Source: Bacillus sp. SKDU12 | Lineage (GTDB): Bacteria > Bacillota > Bacilli > Bacillales > Bacillaceae | DNA length: 64,000 bases | Reading direction: 5' to 3' | NCBI RefSeq assembly: GCF_010093085.1 | Contig: NZ_MSRC01000003.1 | Span: forward strand, 434,001 to 498,000 | Part shown: piece by piece, positions 18,495 through 28,351 of the stretch | Layout of the letters: each line of letters starts with the position of its first letter | Position numbering within the stretch: the stretch's first letter is position 1 | Notes under the pieces: model-generated | Told to the model about the DNA's origin: nothing | The model's database searches: none | Seen by the model: the letters and a program-made list of their open reading frames with translations, nothing else | Made by a program: the position numbers and the translations under genes

Positions 18495-19409
18495 GTGACT
18501 GAACTAGGAATCCGGCTCAAAGAAGCCAGAGAGGAAAAAGCAATGTCATTGGATGATCTCCAAGCGGCAACAAAGATTCAAAAAAGGTATTTAACTGCCT
18601 TGGAGGAAGGAAACTATGACATTATTCCGGGGAAGTTTTATGTTCGGGCATTCATCAAGCAATATGCAGAAGCCGTTGGGCTGGATGCGGATCAGCTGTT
18701 TGAGGAGCATAAAAAAGATATCCCAAATACGTACCATGACGATGTGTCTGAAAAGATCTCCGGCATGAATCTTCAAAAAGAAATGCCAAAGCCAGCATCT
18801 AAGGCGCTTGAGCTGCTGCCAACAATACTTGTGATTCTCGGTGTGATTGTCGTGATTGCGATTATATACGCGATCATTCAATTTGCGAATCATAAAAACA
18901 GCGATGATCACAATGCGGCATCTGAAAAATCAATTACGCAAAGTGAAAGCAAGTATGAAATCCCTAAAGATTCAACCTTAAAAGAGAATCAAAATAACAG
19001 CTCTGAAAAAAAGCCAGACGCTAAAAAAGAAACAAAAGAAAAACAAGATAAAAAAGAAGAAAGTGACAGCAGCAAACTGGATATTAAAGCGGCTGGCACT
19101 GAAGGATCGTTAACGACTTATGAAGTGTCCGGCGCTGATAAAATCGAGCTTGAACTAAAAGCATCAGACAGCTCTTGGGTTCGAGTGCGCGATGAAAACA
19201 GTAGCTCGTTAAAAGAAGGGACGCTTAAAAAAGACGAAACCTTTAAAAAAGACATAACTGATCAGAAACAAGTTGACATCCGCACTGGATATGCACCTAA
19301 TCTGAAAATAAAAATCAACGGTAAGGTTCTTTCGTACGAACTTGATCCGAAAAAAGTGATGGCACAAACCATAAAGATTGTAAATAAAAAGGAGGAAAAG
19401 TCATCTTGA
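18495..19409 (+). CDS. rodZ: RodZ-like cell-shape protein (YmfM)
   Basis: A 304-residue bitopic membrane protein. Residues ~3-70 form a RodZ-type helix-turn-helix (LGIRLKEAREEKAMSLDDLQ), residues ~107-128 are the single membrane span, and a lysine/glutamate-rich linker (about 140-200) leads to a C-terminal DUF4115-like beta domain. RodZ links MreB filaments to the cell-wall elongation machinery. GTG 18495 follows GGAAGGTG and gives the expected length; GTG 18486 is less likely. It precedes pgsA, from which a terminator-like hairpin separates it. Confidence 0.88.
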   Translation: MTELGIRLKEAREEKAMSLDDLQAATKIQKRYLTALEEGNYDIIPGKFYVRAFIKQYAEAVGLDADQLFEEHKKDIPNTYHDDVSEKISGMNLQKEMPKPASKALELLPTILVILGVIVVIAIIYAIIQFANHKNSDDHNAASEKSITQSESKYEIPKDSTLKENQNNSSEKKPDAKKETKEKQDKKEESDSSKLDIKAAGTEGSLTTYEVSGADKIELELKASDSSWVRVRDENSSSLKEGTLKKDETFKKDITDQKQVDIRTGYAPNLKIKINGKVLSYELDPKKVMAQTIKIVNKKEEKSS

Positions 19410-19428
19410 TTACTAGATGACTTTTCTT
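19396..19428 (+). terminator. Terminator after rodZ
   Basis: A perfect 11-bp stem AAAAGTCATCT/AGATGACTTTT overlapping the rodZ stop, then TCTTC. The U-tract is short, so read-through into pgsA is possible. Confidence 0.7.
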
Positions 19429-19458
19429 CACGTCCGAGTATGAAATTGGAGGGGCTTT

Positions 19459-20040
19459 ATGTTTAACTTACCAAATAAAATCACACTAGCAAGAATTGCA
19501 TTAATCCCGATCTTTATGATTATCATGCTGGTACCGTTTGACTGGGGCAGGCTTGAATTTGGAGACGAATCGATTCCGATCGCACATCTGGCGGGAGCGA
19601 TTCTATTTATCATTGCATCCACAACAGACTGGGTCGACGGATACTATGCCCGAAAACTGAATCTCGTCACAAACTTCGGGAAGTTTCTTGACCCGCTTGC
19701 GGACAAACTGCTTGTATCCGCAGCATTAATTATTCTTGTTCAATTTGAACTTGCTCCAGCCTGGATGGTCATTGTGATTATCAGCCGGGAGTTTGCCGTG
19801 ACAGGTTTAAGGCTTGTCTTAGCCGGAACAGGAGAAGTCGTGGCTGCCAACATGCTTGGTAAAATTAAAACATGGGCACAAATCATTGCGGTTTCTGCAT
19901 TGCTTCTTCATAATCTTCCGTTTGAACTTGTGTCATTCCCGTTTGCTGACTTAGCGCTGTGGGTGGCTGTTTTCTTTACTGTCATCTCTGGCTGGGAATA
20001 TTTCGTTAAAAACTGGGAAGCGCTAAAAACATCTAACTAA
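19459..20040 (+). CDS. pgsA: Phosphatidylglycerophosphate synthase
   Basis: A 193-residue integral membrane enzyme that joins CDP-diacylglycerol to glycerol-3-phosphate, the first step to phosphatidylglycerol and cardiolipin. The CDP-alcohol phosphatidyltransferase motif D-G-x2-A-R-x8-G-x3-D-x3-D is visible as DWVDGYYARKLN...GKFLDPLADK (about residues 55-80), with several hydrophobic segments. ATG 19459 follows TTGGAGGGGCTTT. The gene is essential in B. subtilis and lies in the conserved rodZ-pgsA-cinA-recA order. Confidence 0.96.
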   Translation: MFNLPNKITLARIALIPIFMIIMLVPFDWGRLEFGDESIPIAHLAGAILFIIASTTDWVDGYYARKLNLVTNFGKFLDPLADKLLVSAALIILVQFELAPAWMVIVIISREFAVTGLRLVLAGTGEVVAANMLGKIKTWAQIIAVSALLLHNLPFELVSFPFADLALWVAVFFTVISGWEYFVKNWEALKTSN

Positions 20041-20058
20041 GAAAGAAGGACTAACGTC

Positions 20059-21309
20059 ATGGAATTTCCAAAAAAAGCAGAAATTATTGCAGTCGGTTCA
20101 GAGCTGTTGCTTGGTCAGATTGCGAATACAAATGCTCAATTTATCAGCAAACAGCTTGCTGAAATCGGAGTGAACGTATTTTATCATACAGCAGTCGGAG
20201 ATAATCCAGAGCGGCTGAAGCAGGTTATTCGCATTGCTGAAGAACGTTCTGACTTCATTATTTTTTCAGGAGGTCTCGGACCGACAAAAGATGACCTGAC
20301 GAAAGAAACGATTGCAAATGCGCTTGGGCGTCCGCTTGTGTTAAATGATGAGGCATTCCAATCCATTGAAGATTATTTCAAACGAACAAAACGTACGATG
20401 TCACCTAATAACCGAAAACAGGCGCTTGTGATCGAAGGATCTGACGTACTGGCAAATCATTTTGGAATGGCACCGGGAATGCTCACTGAGCATGAATCAC
20501 GCTTTTATATGCTTCTTCCCGGACCGCCGAGCGAATTGCGTCCAATGTTTGAAAACGAGGCAAAGCCTCTTCTGCTGAAAAAAATGGGTTCAAATGAGAA
20601 AATTGTATCAACCGTTCTTCGCTTTTTCGGTATCGGTGAATCTCAGCTTGAAGCCGATTTGGAAGATATTATTGATGCACAAACCAACCCGACAATTGCT
20701 CCTTTAGCGGCTGATGGAGAAGTGACGCTTCGTTTGACGGCCAAACATGCTGATGAAAAGGAAACAGAGCGTCTGTTAAAAGAAACAGAGGCTGTTATCT
20801 TAGAACGCGTCGGCGAATTTTTCTATGGCTATGATGATACTTCTCTTGTACAAGAGCTTTCTAAAGCATGTAAGGAAAAAGGCATTACGATTTCCGCGGC
20901 GGAAAGTTTTACCGGCGGATTGTTTTCTGAATGGCTGACAGATCTTAGCGGCGCTTCAACATTATTCGCCGGCGGTGTCGTTTGCTACACAAACGAAGTA
21001 AAGCAGAATGTGCTTGGCGTTAAGAAGGAAACATTAGATCAATTTGGAGCTGTCAGCAAGGAGTGCGCATCAGAGCTGGCAAAGGGTGTTCAAAAACTCA
21101 CAGGCAGCGACATCGGCATCAGCTTTACCGGTATAGCAGGACCTGATGCTCAAGATGGGCATGAACCTGGCCATGCGTTTATCGGCATTTCAGCAAATGG
21201 AAAAGAAGAGGTTCATGAGTTTCACTTTGCGGGTTCCAGAACAGGAGTCAGAAAACGCGGAGCCAAATACGGATGCCATTTACTCTTGAAACTTTTAGAG
21301 CAAAAATAA
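20059..21309 (+). CDS. cinA: CinA, competence-damage-inducible protein (pyridine nucleotide recycling)
   Basis: A 416-residue two-domain protein. The N-terminal half is a molybdopterin-binding (MoCF) fold with [15 protein letters not shown] and [15 protein letters not shown] (about residues 10-80). The C-terminal half (about 255-416) is the CinA domain with [16 protein letters not shown] and [10 protein letters not shown], which in related proteins has nicotinamide-mononucleotide deamidase activity. ATG 20059 follows AAGAAAGGA. In Gram-positives cinA lies upstream of recA and is induced in competence, as the order here shows. Confidence 0.94.
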   Translation: MEFPKKAEIIAVGSELLLGQIANTNAQFISKQLAEIGVNVFYHTAVGDNPERLKQVIRIAEERSDFIIFSGGLGPTKDDLTKETIANALGRPLVLNDEAFQSIEDYFKRTKRTMSPNNRKQALVIEGSDVLANHFGMAPGMLTEHESRFYMLLPGPPSELRPMFENEAKPLLLKKMGSNEKIVSTVLRFFGIGESQLEADLEDIIDAQTNPTIAPLAADGEVTLRLTAKHADEKETERLLKETEAVILERVGEFFYGYDDTSLVQELSKACKEKGITISAAESFTGGLFSEWLTDLSGASTLFAGGVVCYTNEVKQNVLGVKKETLDQFGAVSKECASELAKGVQKLTGSDIGISFTGIAGPDAQDGHEPGHAFIGISANGKEEVHEFHFAGSRTGVRKRGAKYGCHLLLKLLEQK

Positions 21310-21395
21310 TATTTTCAACACGTTATCCTCCTAAAAAAACATGATTTCTTAGATGTGTTATGATATTTTGATAGGAATCACGCCAAGAAAAAATC

Positions 21396-21446
21396 CGAAT
21401 ATGCGTTCGCTTTTTTCTTGGCAAATCCCTTCAAACAAGGTATAGT
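21396..21446 (+). promoter_or_regulatory. recA promoter with LexA (SOS) box
   Basis: The LexA/DinR box CGAATATGCGTTCG (21396-21409) fits the Bacillus consensus CGAACNNNNGTTCG at all but one base. It lies just upstream of a sigma-A promoter with TTGGCA (21418-21423), a 17-nt spacer and TATAGT (21441-21446). LexA bound here would repress recA until DNA damage. Confidence 0.88.
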
Positions 21447-21481
21447 ATATGTAGTGGTAACATAAAGGAGGAAAAAATAGA

Positions 21482-22528
21482 ATGAGTGATCGTCAGGCAG
21501 CCTTAGATATGGCTCTTAAACAAATAGAAAAGCAGTTCGGTAAAGGTTCCATTATGAAATTGGGAGAAAAGACAGATACAAGAATTTCTACTGTCCCAAG
21601 CGGCTCCCTCACCCTTGATACAGCACTGGGAATTGGCGGATATCCGCGCGGACGGATTATTGAAGTATATGGTCCTGAAAGCTCAGGTAAAACAACTGTA
21701 GCGCTTCATGCGATTGCTGAGGTTCAGCAGCAAGGCGGACAAGCTGCGTTTATCGATGCGGAACATGCATTAGATCCGGTATATGCGCAAAAGCTTGGTG
21801 TCGACATCGAAGAGCTTTTACTGTCCCAGCCTGACACAGGCGAACAGGCGCTTGAAATTGCAGAAGCTCTGGTTCGAAGCGGCGCAGTTGACATTGTTGT
21901 TGTTGACTCTGTAGCGGCTCTCGTTCCGAAAGCGGAAATTGAAGGCGATATGGGAGATTCGCATGTCGGTTTACAAGCGCGCTTAATGTCTCAAGCGCTT
22001 CGTAAACTTTCAGGGGCTATTAATAAATCGAAGACAATCGCGATTTTCATTAACCAAATTCGTGAAAAAGTCGGCGTTATGTTCGGGAACCCGGAAACAA
22101 CTCCTGGCGGCCGCGCGCTGAAATTCTACTCTTCCGTGCGCCTTGAAGTGCGCCGTGCTGAACAGCTGAAACAGGGCAACGACGTAATGGGGAACAAAAC
22201 GAAAATCAAAGTCGTGAAAAACAAGGTGGCTCCTCCGTTCCGTACAGCCGAGGTTGATATTATGTACGGAGAAGGCATCTCAAAAGAAGGCGAAATTATT
22301 GATCTTGGAACTGAACTTGATATCGTGCAAAAAAGCGGTTCATGGTACTCTTATGAAGAAGAGCGTCTTGGCCAAGGCCGTGAAAATGCAAAACAATTCT
22401 TGAAAGAAAATAAAGATATCATGCTGATGATTCAGGAACAAATTCGTGAACATTACGGTTTGGATAATAACGGAGCAGGGCAGCAGCAAGCTGGAGAAGC
22501 ACAAGAAGAACTCGAATTTGAAGAATAA
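21482..22528 (+). CDS. recA: Recombinase RecA
   Basis: A 348-residue RecA. Walker A GPESSGKT starts near residue 64, Walker B-type VVVDSVAAL near 141, and DNA-binding loops L1/L2 include [18 protein letters not shown] and [21 protein letters not shown]. The C-terminus is acidic (AQEELEFEE). RecA catalyses strand exchange, co-activates LexA cleavage and loads in competence. ATG 21482 follows AAAGGAGGAAAAAATAGA. The upstream LexA box and the downstream terminator make it a single SOS-controlled transcript. Confidence 0.98.
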   Translation: MSDRQAALDMALKQIEKQFGKGSIMKLGEKTDTRISTVPSGSLTLDTALGIGGYPRGRIIEVYGPESSGKTTVALHAIAEVQQQGGQAAFIDAEHALDPVYAQKLGVDIEELLLSQPDTGEQALEIAEALVRSGAVDIVVVDSVAALVPKAEIEGDMGDSHVGLQARLMSQALRKLSGAINKSKTIAIFINQIREKVGVMFGNPETTPGGRALKFYSSVRLEVRRAEQLKQGNDVMGNKTKIKVVKNKVAPPFRTAEVDIMYGEGISKEGEIIDLGTELDIVQKSGSWYSYEEERLGQGRENAKQFLKENKDIMLMIQEQIREHYGLDNNGAGQQQAGEAQEELEFEE

Positions 22529-22554
22529 AAATAAAATAAGTTTGAAATGATACC

Positions 22555-22583
22555 AAAAGCTGAGTAAAAAACTCAGCTTTTTT
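22555..22583 (+). terminator. Terminator after recA
   Basis: AAAAGCTGAGT/ACTCAGCTTTT, an 11-bp perfect stem with a 4-nt A loop and T6. Confidence 0.94.
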
Positions 22584-22697
22584 GTATGTTTGCGATAAAA
22601 TGATAAAAAATATTGCTTTTATTGACAACTTTTTCAGTGTTTTATTCGTCTAACAAAACGTGTGCAAATTGGAATTTATTTTGGGAGGAAAAAATGA

Positions 22698-23873
22698 ATG
22701 ACGAGCCCAACCAGCAGAAGAACTGCAAAACGCAGACAGAGAAAACTTAATAAAAGAGTCAGACTTTTGCTTGGTCTTTTAGCAGTAATGATTTGCTTTG
22801 TGATTTGGAATGCGTTTCAACGGAATAGTGAAGAAAACGAGCCGTCTCAAGAAACTGCAGCGGTATCAGATGGCAGTCAAAAAAAAGAGGTCAAAAAGAA
22901 AACCGCCAAGGAGCCGGAGAAACAAATCAAAACAGTCGACCGTAATCAAAAAATCAGCCGTTATTTAAAAGAGATCGGATTCAGCGGAACAGCCATGATT
23001 GTCAGAAAAGGAGAAATCGTAACAAATAAAGGTTTTGGTTATGCAGACCGCAAACATCGTATTCAAAATAATCCGATGACATCTTATTATATCGGTTCAT
23101 CACAAAAAGCACTGATTGCAACCGCTATTTTACAGCTTGAGGAAAAGGGAAAACTCCAGACAAGTGATTCGGTAAGTACATATTTACCGCATTTCCCTAA
23201 CGGACAAACGATTACTTTGAAAAATCTGCTTACACATACATCGGGAATAAACGGACATATTGAAGGAAACGGTTCAATAACTCCGGACGATTTAATAAAA
23301 GATATAGAAAGCCAAGGAATCAAACGTCAGCCGGGCGTATGGGACTATAAGGATTCCAATTATTCTGTGCTTGCTTATATTATTGCTGAAGTCAGCGGTG
23401 AGTCCTATGAACAATACATAACAAATCACATTTTTAAACCAGCAAAAATGACGCATGCGGGCTTTTATAAAACATATGATAAAGAACCTTATCCAGCTGT
23501 CGGATATAAGCTGAAGGGCAACAGAGCGGTGACACCGTATATGCCTGATTTATCTCAGCTGTATGGTGCAGGTGATATATATTTGAGCGCTGCAGATATG
23601 TATAAATTTGACCAAGCACTGATCGACGGCAAACTGTATTCGCAAGAAAGCTACGAAAAAATGTTTACACCAGGAAGCAACTCCACATACGGTATGGGGT
23701 TTTATGTTGCCCCTGGAAGCTATTCAAACCATGGTGTCATGCCGGGCTTCAACATTTTGAACAGTTTTAGCAAATCTGGGCAAACCATTGTTGTTTTGTT
23801 GTCAAATATTCAAAATAACGCTAAATTAGGCCAAGTAAACAATAAAATATACCAGCTTCTGAATCAAGAGTGA
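22698..23873 (+). CDS. pbpX: Penicillin-binding-protein-related beta-lactamase-fold protein PbpX
   Basis: A 391-residue serine hydrolase of the class C beta-lactamase/low-molecular-weight PBP fold. A basic N-terminus and one membrane span (about residues 17-38) are followed by a charged linker rich in K/E. The catalytic SxxK tetrad is SSQK in YIGSSQKALIATAILQLEEKG (about residue 135). In 168 pbpX follows recA, belongs to the extracytoplasmic stress regulons and is implicated in cell-wall metabolism or D-alanyl transfer, but its exact reaction is not settled. ATG 22698 follows TTGGGAGGAAAAA. Confidence 0.9.
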   Translation: MTSPTSRRTAKRRQRKLNKRVRLLLGLLAVMICFVIWNAFQRNSEENEPSQETAAVSDGSQKKEVKKKTAKEPEKQIKTVDRNQKISRYLKEIGFSGTAMIVRKGEIVTNKGFGYADRKHRIQNNPMTSYYIGSSQKALIATAILQLEEKGKLQTSDSVSTYLPHFPNGQTITLKNLLTHTSGINGHIEGNGSITPDDLIKDIESQGIKRQPGVWDYKDSNYSVLAYIIAEVSGESYEQYITNHIFKPAKMTHAGFYKTYDKEPYPAVGYKLKGNRAVTPYMPDLSQLYGAGDIYLSAADMYKFDQALIDGKLYSQESYEKMFTPGSNSTYGMGFYVAPGSYSNHGVMPGFNILNSFSKSGQTIVVLLSNIQNNAKLGQVNNKIYQLLNQE

Positions 23874-23948
23874 TTTATGATCTTCTATTGAAAGAATTGC
23901 TTCGGCTCGTTAAAAGATGGTGGGTCGGCAAACGTTAAGATGGCAAGC

Positions 23949-23977
23949 TTGACAAGTATTTCCGACACATTTACAAT
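23949..23977 (+). promoter_or_regulatory. Candidate sigma-A promoter of rny
   Basis: A consensus TTGACA (23949-23954), a 17-nt spacer and TACAAT (23972-23977) leave an untranslated leader of about 165 nt. The leader contains a second TTGACA-like hexamer without a clear -10. Confidence 0.75.
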
Positions 23978-24149
23978 GAGGTTGTAACATTTGTTTTTTT
24001 AACATGATTGTTAAACCATTTTAAACTTGACAAGGGCAATGAAAGTACTCATTCCCTGTGAAGGTTCTGTATGTTGAGAAAACCAGACAATGTACATGCC
24101 GACACTTATTTAAGCAACAACCAAGTTCATAGCAAGAGGAGGTGAAAGT

Positions 24150-25712
24150 ATGACCCCAATTATGATGGTTCTCATCTCCATTTTGCTGATTCTACTCGGT
24201 TTAGTTGTTGGCTACTTTGTTCGTAAAACCATTGCCGAAGCGAAAATTGCAGGCGCACGCGGTGCAGCCGAGCAAATTCTTGAAGATGCAAAGCGTGATG
24301 CTGAAGCACTGAAAAAAGAAGCTCTGCTTGAAGCAAAGGATGAAATCCACAAACTTCGAATAGATGCTGAACAGGAAGTTCGTGAAAGACGAAATGAGCT
24401 TCAAAAACAAGAAAACCGTTTACTCCAAAAGGAGGAAAACCTTGATCGGAAACATGAGGGAATAGATAAACGGGAAGCGATGTTGGAGAAGAAAGATCAT
24501 TCTCTGAATGAACGACAACAACATATTGAAGAGATGGAAAGCAAAGTGGATGAGATGATTCGTATGCAGCAGTCAGAGTTGGAGCGAATTTCGAGCCTGA
24601 CTCGTGACGAAGCTAAACAAATCATTCTTGAGCGGGTTGAAAACGAGCTTTCACATGACATCGCCATCATGACAAAAGAAACTGAAAACCGTGCGAAAGA
24701 AGAGGCGGATAAGAAAGCGAAAAACATTCTTTCACTCGCCTTACAGCGCTGCGCAGCGGACCACGTTGCCGAAACAACGGTATCAGTTGTTAATCTTCCA
24801 AATGATGAGATGAAAGGACGTATCATCGGACGGGAAGGGCGTAACATTCGTACGCTTGAAACGCTGACAGGAATTGACCTGATTATTGATGATACGCCTG
24901 AAGCTGTCATTCTTTCCGGATTTGATCCGATCAGACGTGAGACAGCAAGAATTGCTCTTGATAAACTCGTTCAAGATGGCCGAATTCATCCGGCACGGAT
25001 TGAAGAAATGGTTGAAAAATCTCGCCGCGAGGTCGATGACTATATTCGTGAGATGGGTGAGCAAACGACGTTTGAGGTTGGCGTTCATGGCCTCCACCCA
25101 GATCTTATCAAGATCCTCGGCCGCTTAAAGTTCCGTACAAGCTACGGTCAAAATGTGCTTAAGCATTCCATGGAAGTCGCATTTTTGGCCGGTCTAATGG
25201 CATCGGAGCTCGGAGAAGACGCAAAGCTTGCTAAGCGCGCAGGCCTTCTTCACGACATTGGGAAAGCAATTGACCATGAAGTAGAAGGAAGCCACGTTGA
25301 AATCGGGGTGGAGCTTGCGACCAAATATAAAGAGCACCCAGTCGTGATTAACAGTATTGCGTCACACCACGGGGATGAGGAGCCGACTTCTATTATCGCT
25401 GTGCTGGTAGCTGCAGCAGATGCACTTTCAGCTGCAAGACCTGGCGCGAGAAGTGAGACGCTCGAGAATTATATTCGAAGACTTGAAAAGCTCGAAGAAA
25501 TTTCTGAGTCCTATGAAGGTGTTGAAAAGTCATTTGCCATTCAGGCTGGACGCGAAGTGCGTATTATGGTGAAGCCGGATTCAATTAATGATCTTGAAGC
25601 TCACCGACTGGCGCGAGATATCCGTAAGCGAATTGAGGACGAGCTCGATTACCCTGGTCATATTAAAGTGACAGTAATCAGAGAAACTCGAGCCGTAGAG
25701 TATGCAAAATAA
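24150..25712 (+). CDS. rny: Ribonuclease Y
   Basis: A 520-residue membrane-anchored endoribonuclease that initiates decay of many mRNAs. Residues ~5-24 form the membrane anchor and ~30-195 a long coiled coil of charged heptads. A KH domain (about 210-275, [15 protein letters not shown]) is followed by an HD phosphohydrolase domain with the metal pair in [12 protein letters not shown] (about residue 370). ATG 24150 follows GAGGAGGTGAAAGT. RNase Y works with the YmcA-YlbF-YaaT complex; ymcA lies 6 kb downstream and ymdB directly after. Confidence 0.96.
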   Translation: MTPIMMVLISILLILLGLVVGYFVRKTIAEAKIAGARGAAEQILEDAKRDAEALKKEALLEAKDEIHKLRIDAEQEVRERRNELQKQENRLLQKEENLDRKHEGIDKREAMLEKKDHSLNERQQHIEEMESKVDEMIRMQQSELERISSLTRDEAKQIILERVENELSHDIAIMTKETENRAKEEADKKAKNILSLALQRCAADHVAETTVSVVNLPNDEMKGRIIGREGRNIRTLETLTGIDLIIDDTPEAVILSGFDPIRRETARIALDKLVQDGRIHPARIEEMVEKSRREVDDYIREMGEQTTFEVGVHGLHPDLIKILGRLKFRTSYGQNVLKHSMEVAFLAGLMASELGEDAKLAKRAGLLHDIGKAIDHEVEGSHVEIGVELATKYKEHPVVINSIASHHGDEEPTSIIAVLVAAADALSAARPGARSETLENYIRRLEKLEEISESYEGVEKSFAIQAGREVRIMVKPDSINDLEAHRLARDIRKRIEDELDYPGHIKVTVIRETRAVEYAK

Positions 25713-25744
25713 AGTGATGCGCTAAGCATCACTTTATTTTTTTG
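25711..25744 (+). terminator. Terminator after rny
   Basis: A stem AAAGTGATGC/GCATCACTTT with a CTAA-type loop and T-rich tail, starting on the rny stop codon. Confidence 0.9.
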
Positions 25745-25781
25745 ATGGACAAGGAACTTTGAAAAAGGAAGGATATGCAAT

Positions 25782-26576
25782 ATGAGAATTTTATTTATCG
25801 GAGATGTTGTCGGTTCACCAGGACGTGACATGGTAAAAGAATATGTCCCAAAGCTAAAAACGAAATATAAGCCTCACTTTACAATCATTAATGGTGAAAA
25901 CGCCGCACATGGAAAGGGCTTGACAGAAAAAATTTATCACAGCTTTATCCAAGCTGGCGCAGATGCAATTACAATGGGGAACCACACATGGGACAAAAGA
26001 GAAATTTTCGATTTTATAGATGATGTTCCAAACTTGGTTCGCCCCGCAAACTTTCCTGAAGGAACACCGGGAAAAGGGATGACCTATGTGAAAGCAAACG
26101 GTAAAGAGCTTGCCATTATGAACTTACAGGGCCGTACGTTTTTACCGCCGCTTGACGACCCGTTTTTAAAAGTGGATGAATTAATTGCCGAAGCTGCGAA
26201 AAGAACACCTTACATTTTTATCGATTTCCATGCTGAAGCGACAAGCGAAAAGCTCGCACTCGGCTGGTATACTGACGGCCGGGCTTCAGCTGTTGTCGGA
26301 ACTCATACTCACGTGCAAACAGCGGATAACCGCATTTTGCCGAAAGGTACTGCATATATTACGGATGTAGGAATGACTGGCCCATATGACGGTATTCTGG
26401 GGATGGACAGAGAGACGATTATTAAGCGATTCAAAACGAATCTTCCAGTCCGATTTACTGTCGCTGAAGGGAAAACAACACTGAGCGGTGTTGTCATCGA
26501 TATCGATGATCAAACGAAAAAAGCTGTGAAAATTGAGCGTGTTTTAATCAATGATGATCACATGTTCTTTGAATAA
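25782..26576 (+). CDS. ymdB: YmdB phosphodiesterase
   Basis: A 264-residue calcineurin-like (YmdB/TIGR00282 family) metallophosphodiesterase. Metal ligands lie in GDVVGSPGRD (residue 7 on), INGENAAHG (about 38), GNHTWDKRE (about 67), DFHAEATSEK (about 148) and VGTHTHVQT (about 173). The B. subtilis protein hydrolyses cyclic 2',3'/3',5' nucleotides in vitro and affects sporulation, biofilm and nanotube-related phenotypes; its in vivo substrate is debated. ATG 25782 follows AAGGAAGGATATGCAAT. It lies after the rny terminator. Confidence 0.94.
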   Translation: MRILFIGDVVGSPGRDMVKEYVPKLKTKYKPHFTIINGENAAHGKGLTEKIYHSFIQAGADAITMGNHTWDKREIFDFIDDVPNLVRPANFPEGTPGKGMTYVKANGKELAIMNLQGRTFLPPLDDPFLKVDELIAEAAKRTPYIFIDFHAEATSEKLALGWYTDGRASAVVGTHTHVQTADNRILPKGTAYITDVGMTGPYDGILGMDRETIIKRFKTNLPVRFTVAEGKTTLSGVVIDIDDQTKKAVKIERVLINDDHMFFE

Positions 26577-26618
26577 TTGAACATATGGTTATTTTATAAA
26601 AATATTAAAAAGAAAAGC

Positions 26619-26644
26619 AGGAATATAGCAACTTCTTAGTGAAT
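26619..26644 (+). promoter_or_regulatory. Sigma-H promoter of spoVS
   Basis: AGGAATA (26619-26625), a 12-nt spacer and AGTGAAT (26638-26644) match the sigma-H pattern RnAGGAWWW...RnnGAAT. spoVS is an early sporulation gene known to use sigma-H, in agreement. The leader is ~125 nt. Confidence 0.75.
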
Positions 26645-26774
26645 ATAGTAAAAATGGAAGGTAGCCCGCTATTTTTGAAAAGCATGTGGGGATGGCTTTT
26701 TGGATAGCAACATCTAATAATGATTGTTCTAATGAACACTCACTTATCCATTGTAAAACTAAGGGGGAGCAGAA

Positions 26775-27035
26775 ATGGAAATCTTAAAAGTTTCAGCAAA
26801 ATCGAGTCCAAATTCAGTGGCAGGTGCGCTTGCGGGTGTGTTAAGAGAACGAGGAGCCGCGGAGATTCAAGCAATTGGAGCGGGTGCACTAAACCAGGCT
26901 GTAAAAGCTGTGGCGATTGCCAGAGGATTTGTGGCGCCAAGCGGCGTTGATTTGATTTGTATTCCGGCTTTTACAGATATTCAGATCGATGGGGAAGAAA
27001 GAACGGCGATTAAATTAATCGTAGAGCCTCGCTAA
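26775..27035 (+). CDS. spoVS: Stage V sporulation protein S
   Basis: An 86-residue Alba-like protein with a near-invariant sequence in spore formers (MEILKVSAKSSPNSVAGALA start, QAIGAGALNQAVKAVAIARG centre). The Alba fold suggests nucleic-acid binding. Loss of spoVS affects septation and coat/cortex stages, but the molecular role is unclear. ATG 26775 follows AAGGGGGAGCAGAA. The gene is monocistronic, with a sigma-H promoter and a strong terminator. Confidence 0.96.
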   Translation: MEILKVSAKSSPNSVAGALAGVLRERGAAEIQAIGAGALNQAVKAVAIARGFVAPSGVDLICIPAFTDIQIDGEERTAIKLIVEPR

Positions 27036-27052
27036 AAACAAATAAAGCATTC

Positions 27053-27085
27053 ACCTGTTTGCGTCATGCAAACAGGTTATTTTTC
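27053..27085 (+). terminator. Terminator after spoVS
   Basis: A perfect 10-bp stem ACCTGTTTGC/GCAAACAGGT with a 5-nt loop, followed by TATTTTT. Confidence 0.92.
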
Positions 27086-27229
27086 GTTGTTGTTATATTT
27101 TCTTCCGATAATATTCTTATGCATATTTATGGAAACTGTAAAAATCTGAAATGATCTAAAATATTTCAGGAAAAAATCCGCCTATTTTTTAAGACGGACA
27201 CTTTTGTCTTTTTCAGAAAGACAGTGCTG

Positions 27230-27258
27230 TTTACGCTTATTCCATTTCATGGTACAAT
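27230..27258 (+). promoter_or_regulatory. Candidate sigma-A promoter of tdh-kbl
   Basis: TTTACG (27230-27235), a 17-nt spacer and TACAAT (27253-27258), 36 nt upstream of the tdh start. Just upstream, TTTGTCTTTTTCAGAAAGACA forms a small inverted repeat of unknown role. Confidence 0.65.
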
Positions 27259-27294
27259 CCGAATGTAACAAGAACTTTTTAAGGGGGATTGTAC

Positions 27295-28338
27295 ATGCAG
27301 GGTGGAAAGATGAAAGCGCTAATGAAAAAGGACAGGGCGTTCGGTGCTGTGCTGACTGAAGTTCCCATTCCTGAAATTGATAAACATGAAGTCCTCATAA
27401 GAGTAAAAGCTGCTTCCATATGCGGAACGGATGTGCACATCTATAATTGGGATCAGTGGGCGCAACAGAGAATTAAAACTCCTTATGTTTTCGGCCATGA
27501 GTTCAGCGGCATTGTTGAAGCTGTGGGAGAGAATGCCGGTCATGTAAAAGCGGGAGAACATGTATCTGCTGAGACGCATATTGTCTGTGGTGAATGTGCC
27601 CCTTGCGTAACCGGAAAATCTCATGTTTGCACCAATACTGCTATTATCGGAGTGGATACGGCAGGCTGTTTTGCGGAATATGTAAAAGTTCCTGCTAATA
27701 ATGTTTGGAAGAACCCCATTGATATGGATCCGGCGCTTGCTTCCATTCAAGAGCCTCTGGGAAATGCGGTTCATACAGTGCTCGAGAGCCAGCCGGCAGG
27801 AGGAACGACTGCAGTCATCGGGTGCGGACCGATTGGCCTTATGGCTGTTGCGGTTGCAAAAGCAGCAGGTGCTTCGCAGGTAATTGCGATTGATAAAAAT
27901 GAATATAGGCTGGCGCTTGCTGAACAAATGGGAGCAATCCGTACTGTTTCTATTGAAAAAGAAGATCCGCTTAAAGTTGTAAGCGCTTTAACGGGTGGGG
28001 AAGGAGCGGATCTCATTTGTGAGATGTCGGGACATCCTGCAGCAATCACCCAAGGTCTTTCGATGGCTGCAAATGGAGGGAGATTTCATATTCTCAGCCT
28101 GCCTGAACATCCTGTGACAATTGATTTGACGAATAAAGTAGTATTTAAAGGACTGACGATTCAAGGAATCACAGGAAGAAAAATGTTTTCAACATGGCGG
28201 CAGGTGTCTCAGTTGCTCAGCTCAAACGTGCTCGATCTTTCACCTGTTATTACCCATCAGTTTCCGTTAGAGGAGTTTGAAAAGGGATTCGAACTGATGA
28301 GAAATGGCAAGTGCGGAAAAGTGATTTTCATTCCATAA
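27295..28338 (+). CDS. tdh: L-threonine 3-dehydrogenase
   Basis: A 347-residue zinc-dependent medium-chain dehydrogenase that oxidises L-threonine to 2-amino-3-ketobutyrate with NAD. The catalytic zinc is bound by ICGTD (about residue 40) and GHEFSG (about 66). Four structural-zinc cysteines lie in VCGECAPCVTGKSHVC (about 97-112), and the Rossmann loop GCGPIGLMA lies near 178. ATG 27295 follows AAGGGGGATTGTAC. It is followed 13 nt later by kbl, giving the two-step threonine-to-glycine pathway. Confidence 0.95.
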   Translation: MQGGKMKALMKKDRAFGAVLTEVPIPEIDKHEVLIRVKAASICGTDVHIYNWDQWAQQRIKTPYVFGHEFSGIVEAVGENAGHVKAGEHVSAETHIVCGECAPCVTGKSHVCTNTAIIGVDTAGCFAEYVKVPANNVWKNPIDMDPALASIQEPLGNAVHTVLESQPAGGTTAVIGCGPIGLMAVAVAKAAGASQVIAIDKNEYRLALAEQMGAIRTVSIEKEDPLKVVSALTGGEGADLICEMSGHPAAITQGLSMAANGGRFHILSLPEHPVTIDLTNKVVFKGLTIQGITGRKMFSTWRQVSQLLSSNVLDLSPVITHQFPLEEFEKGFELMRNGKCGKVIFIP

Positions 28339-28351
28339 AAGGGGGATAAAC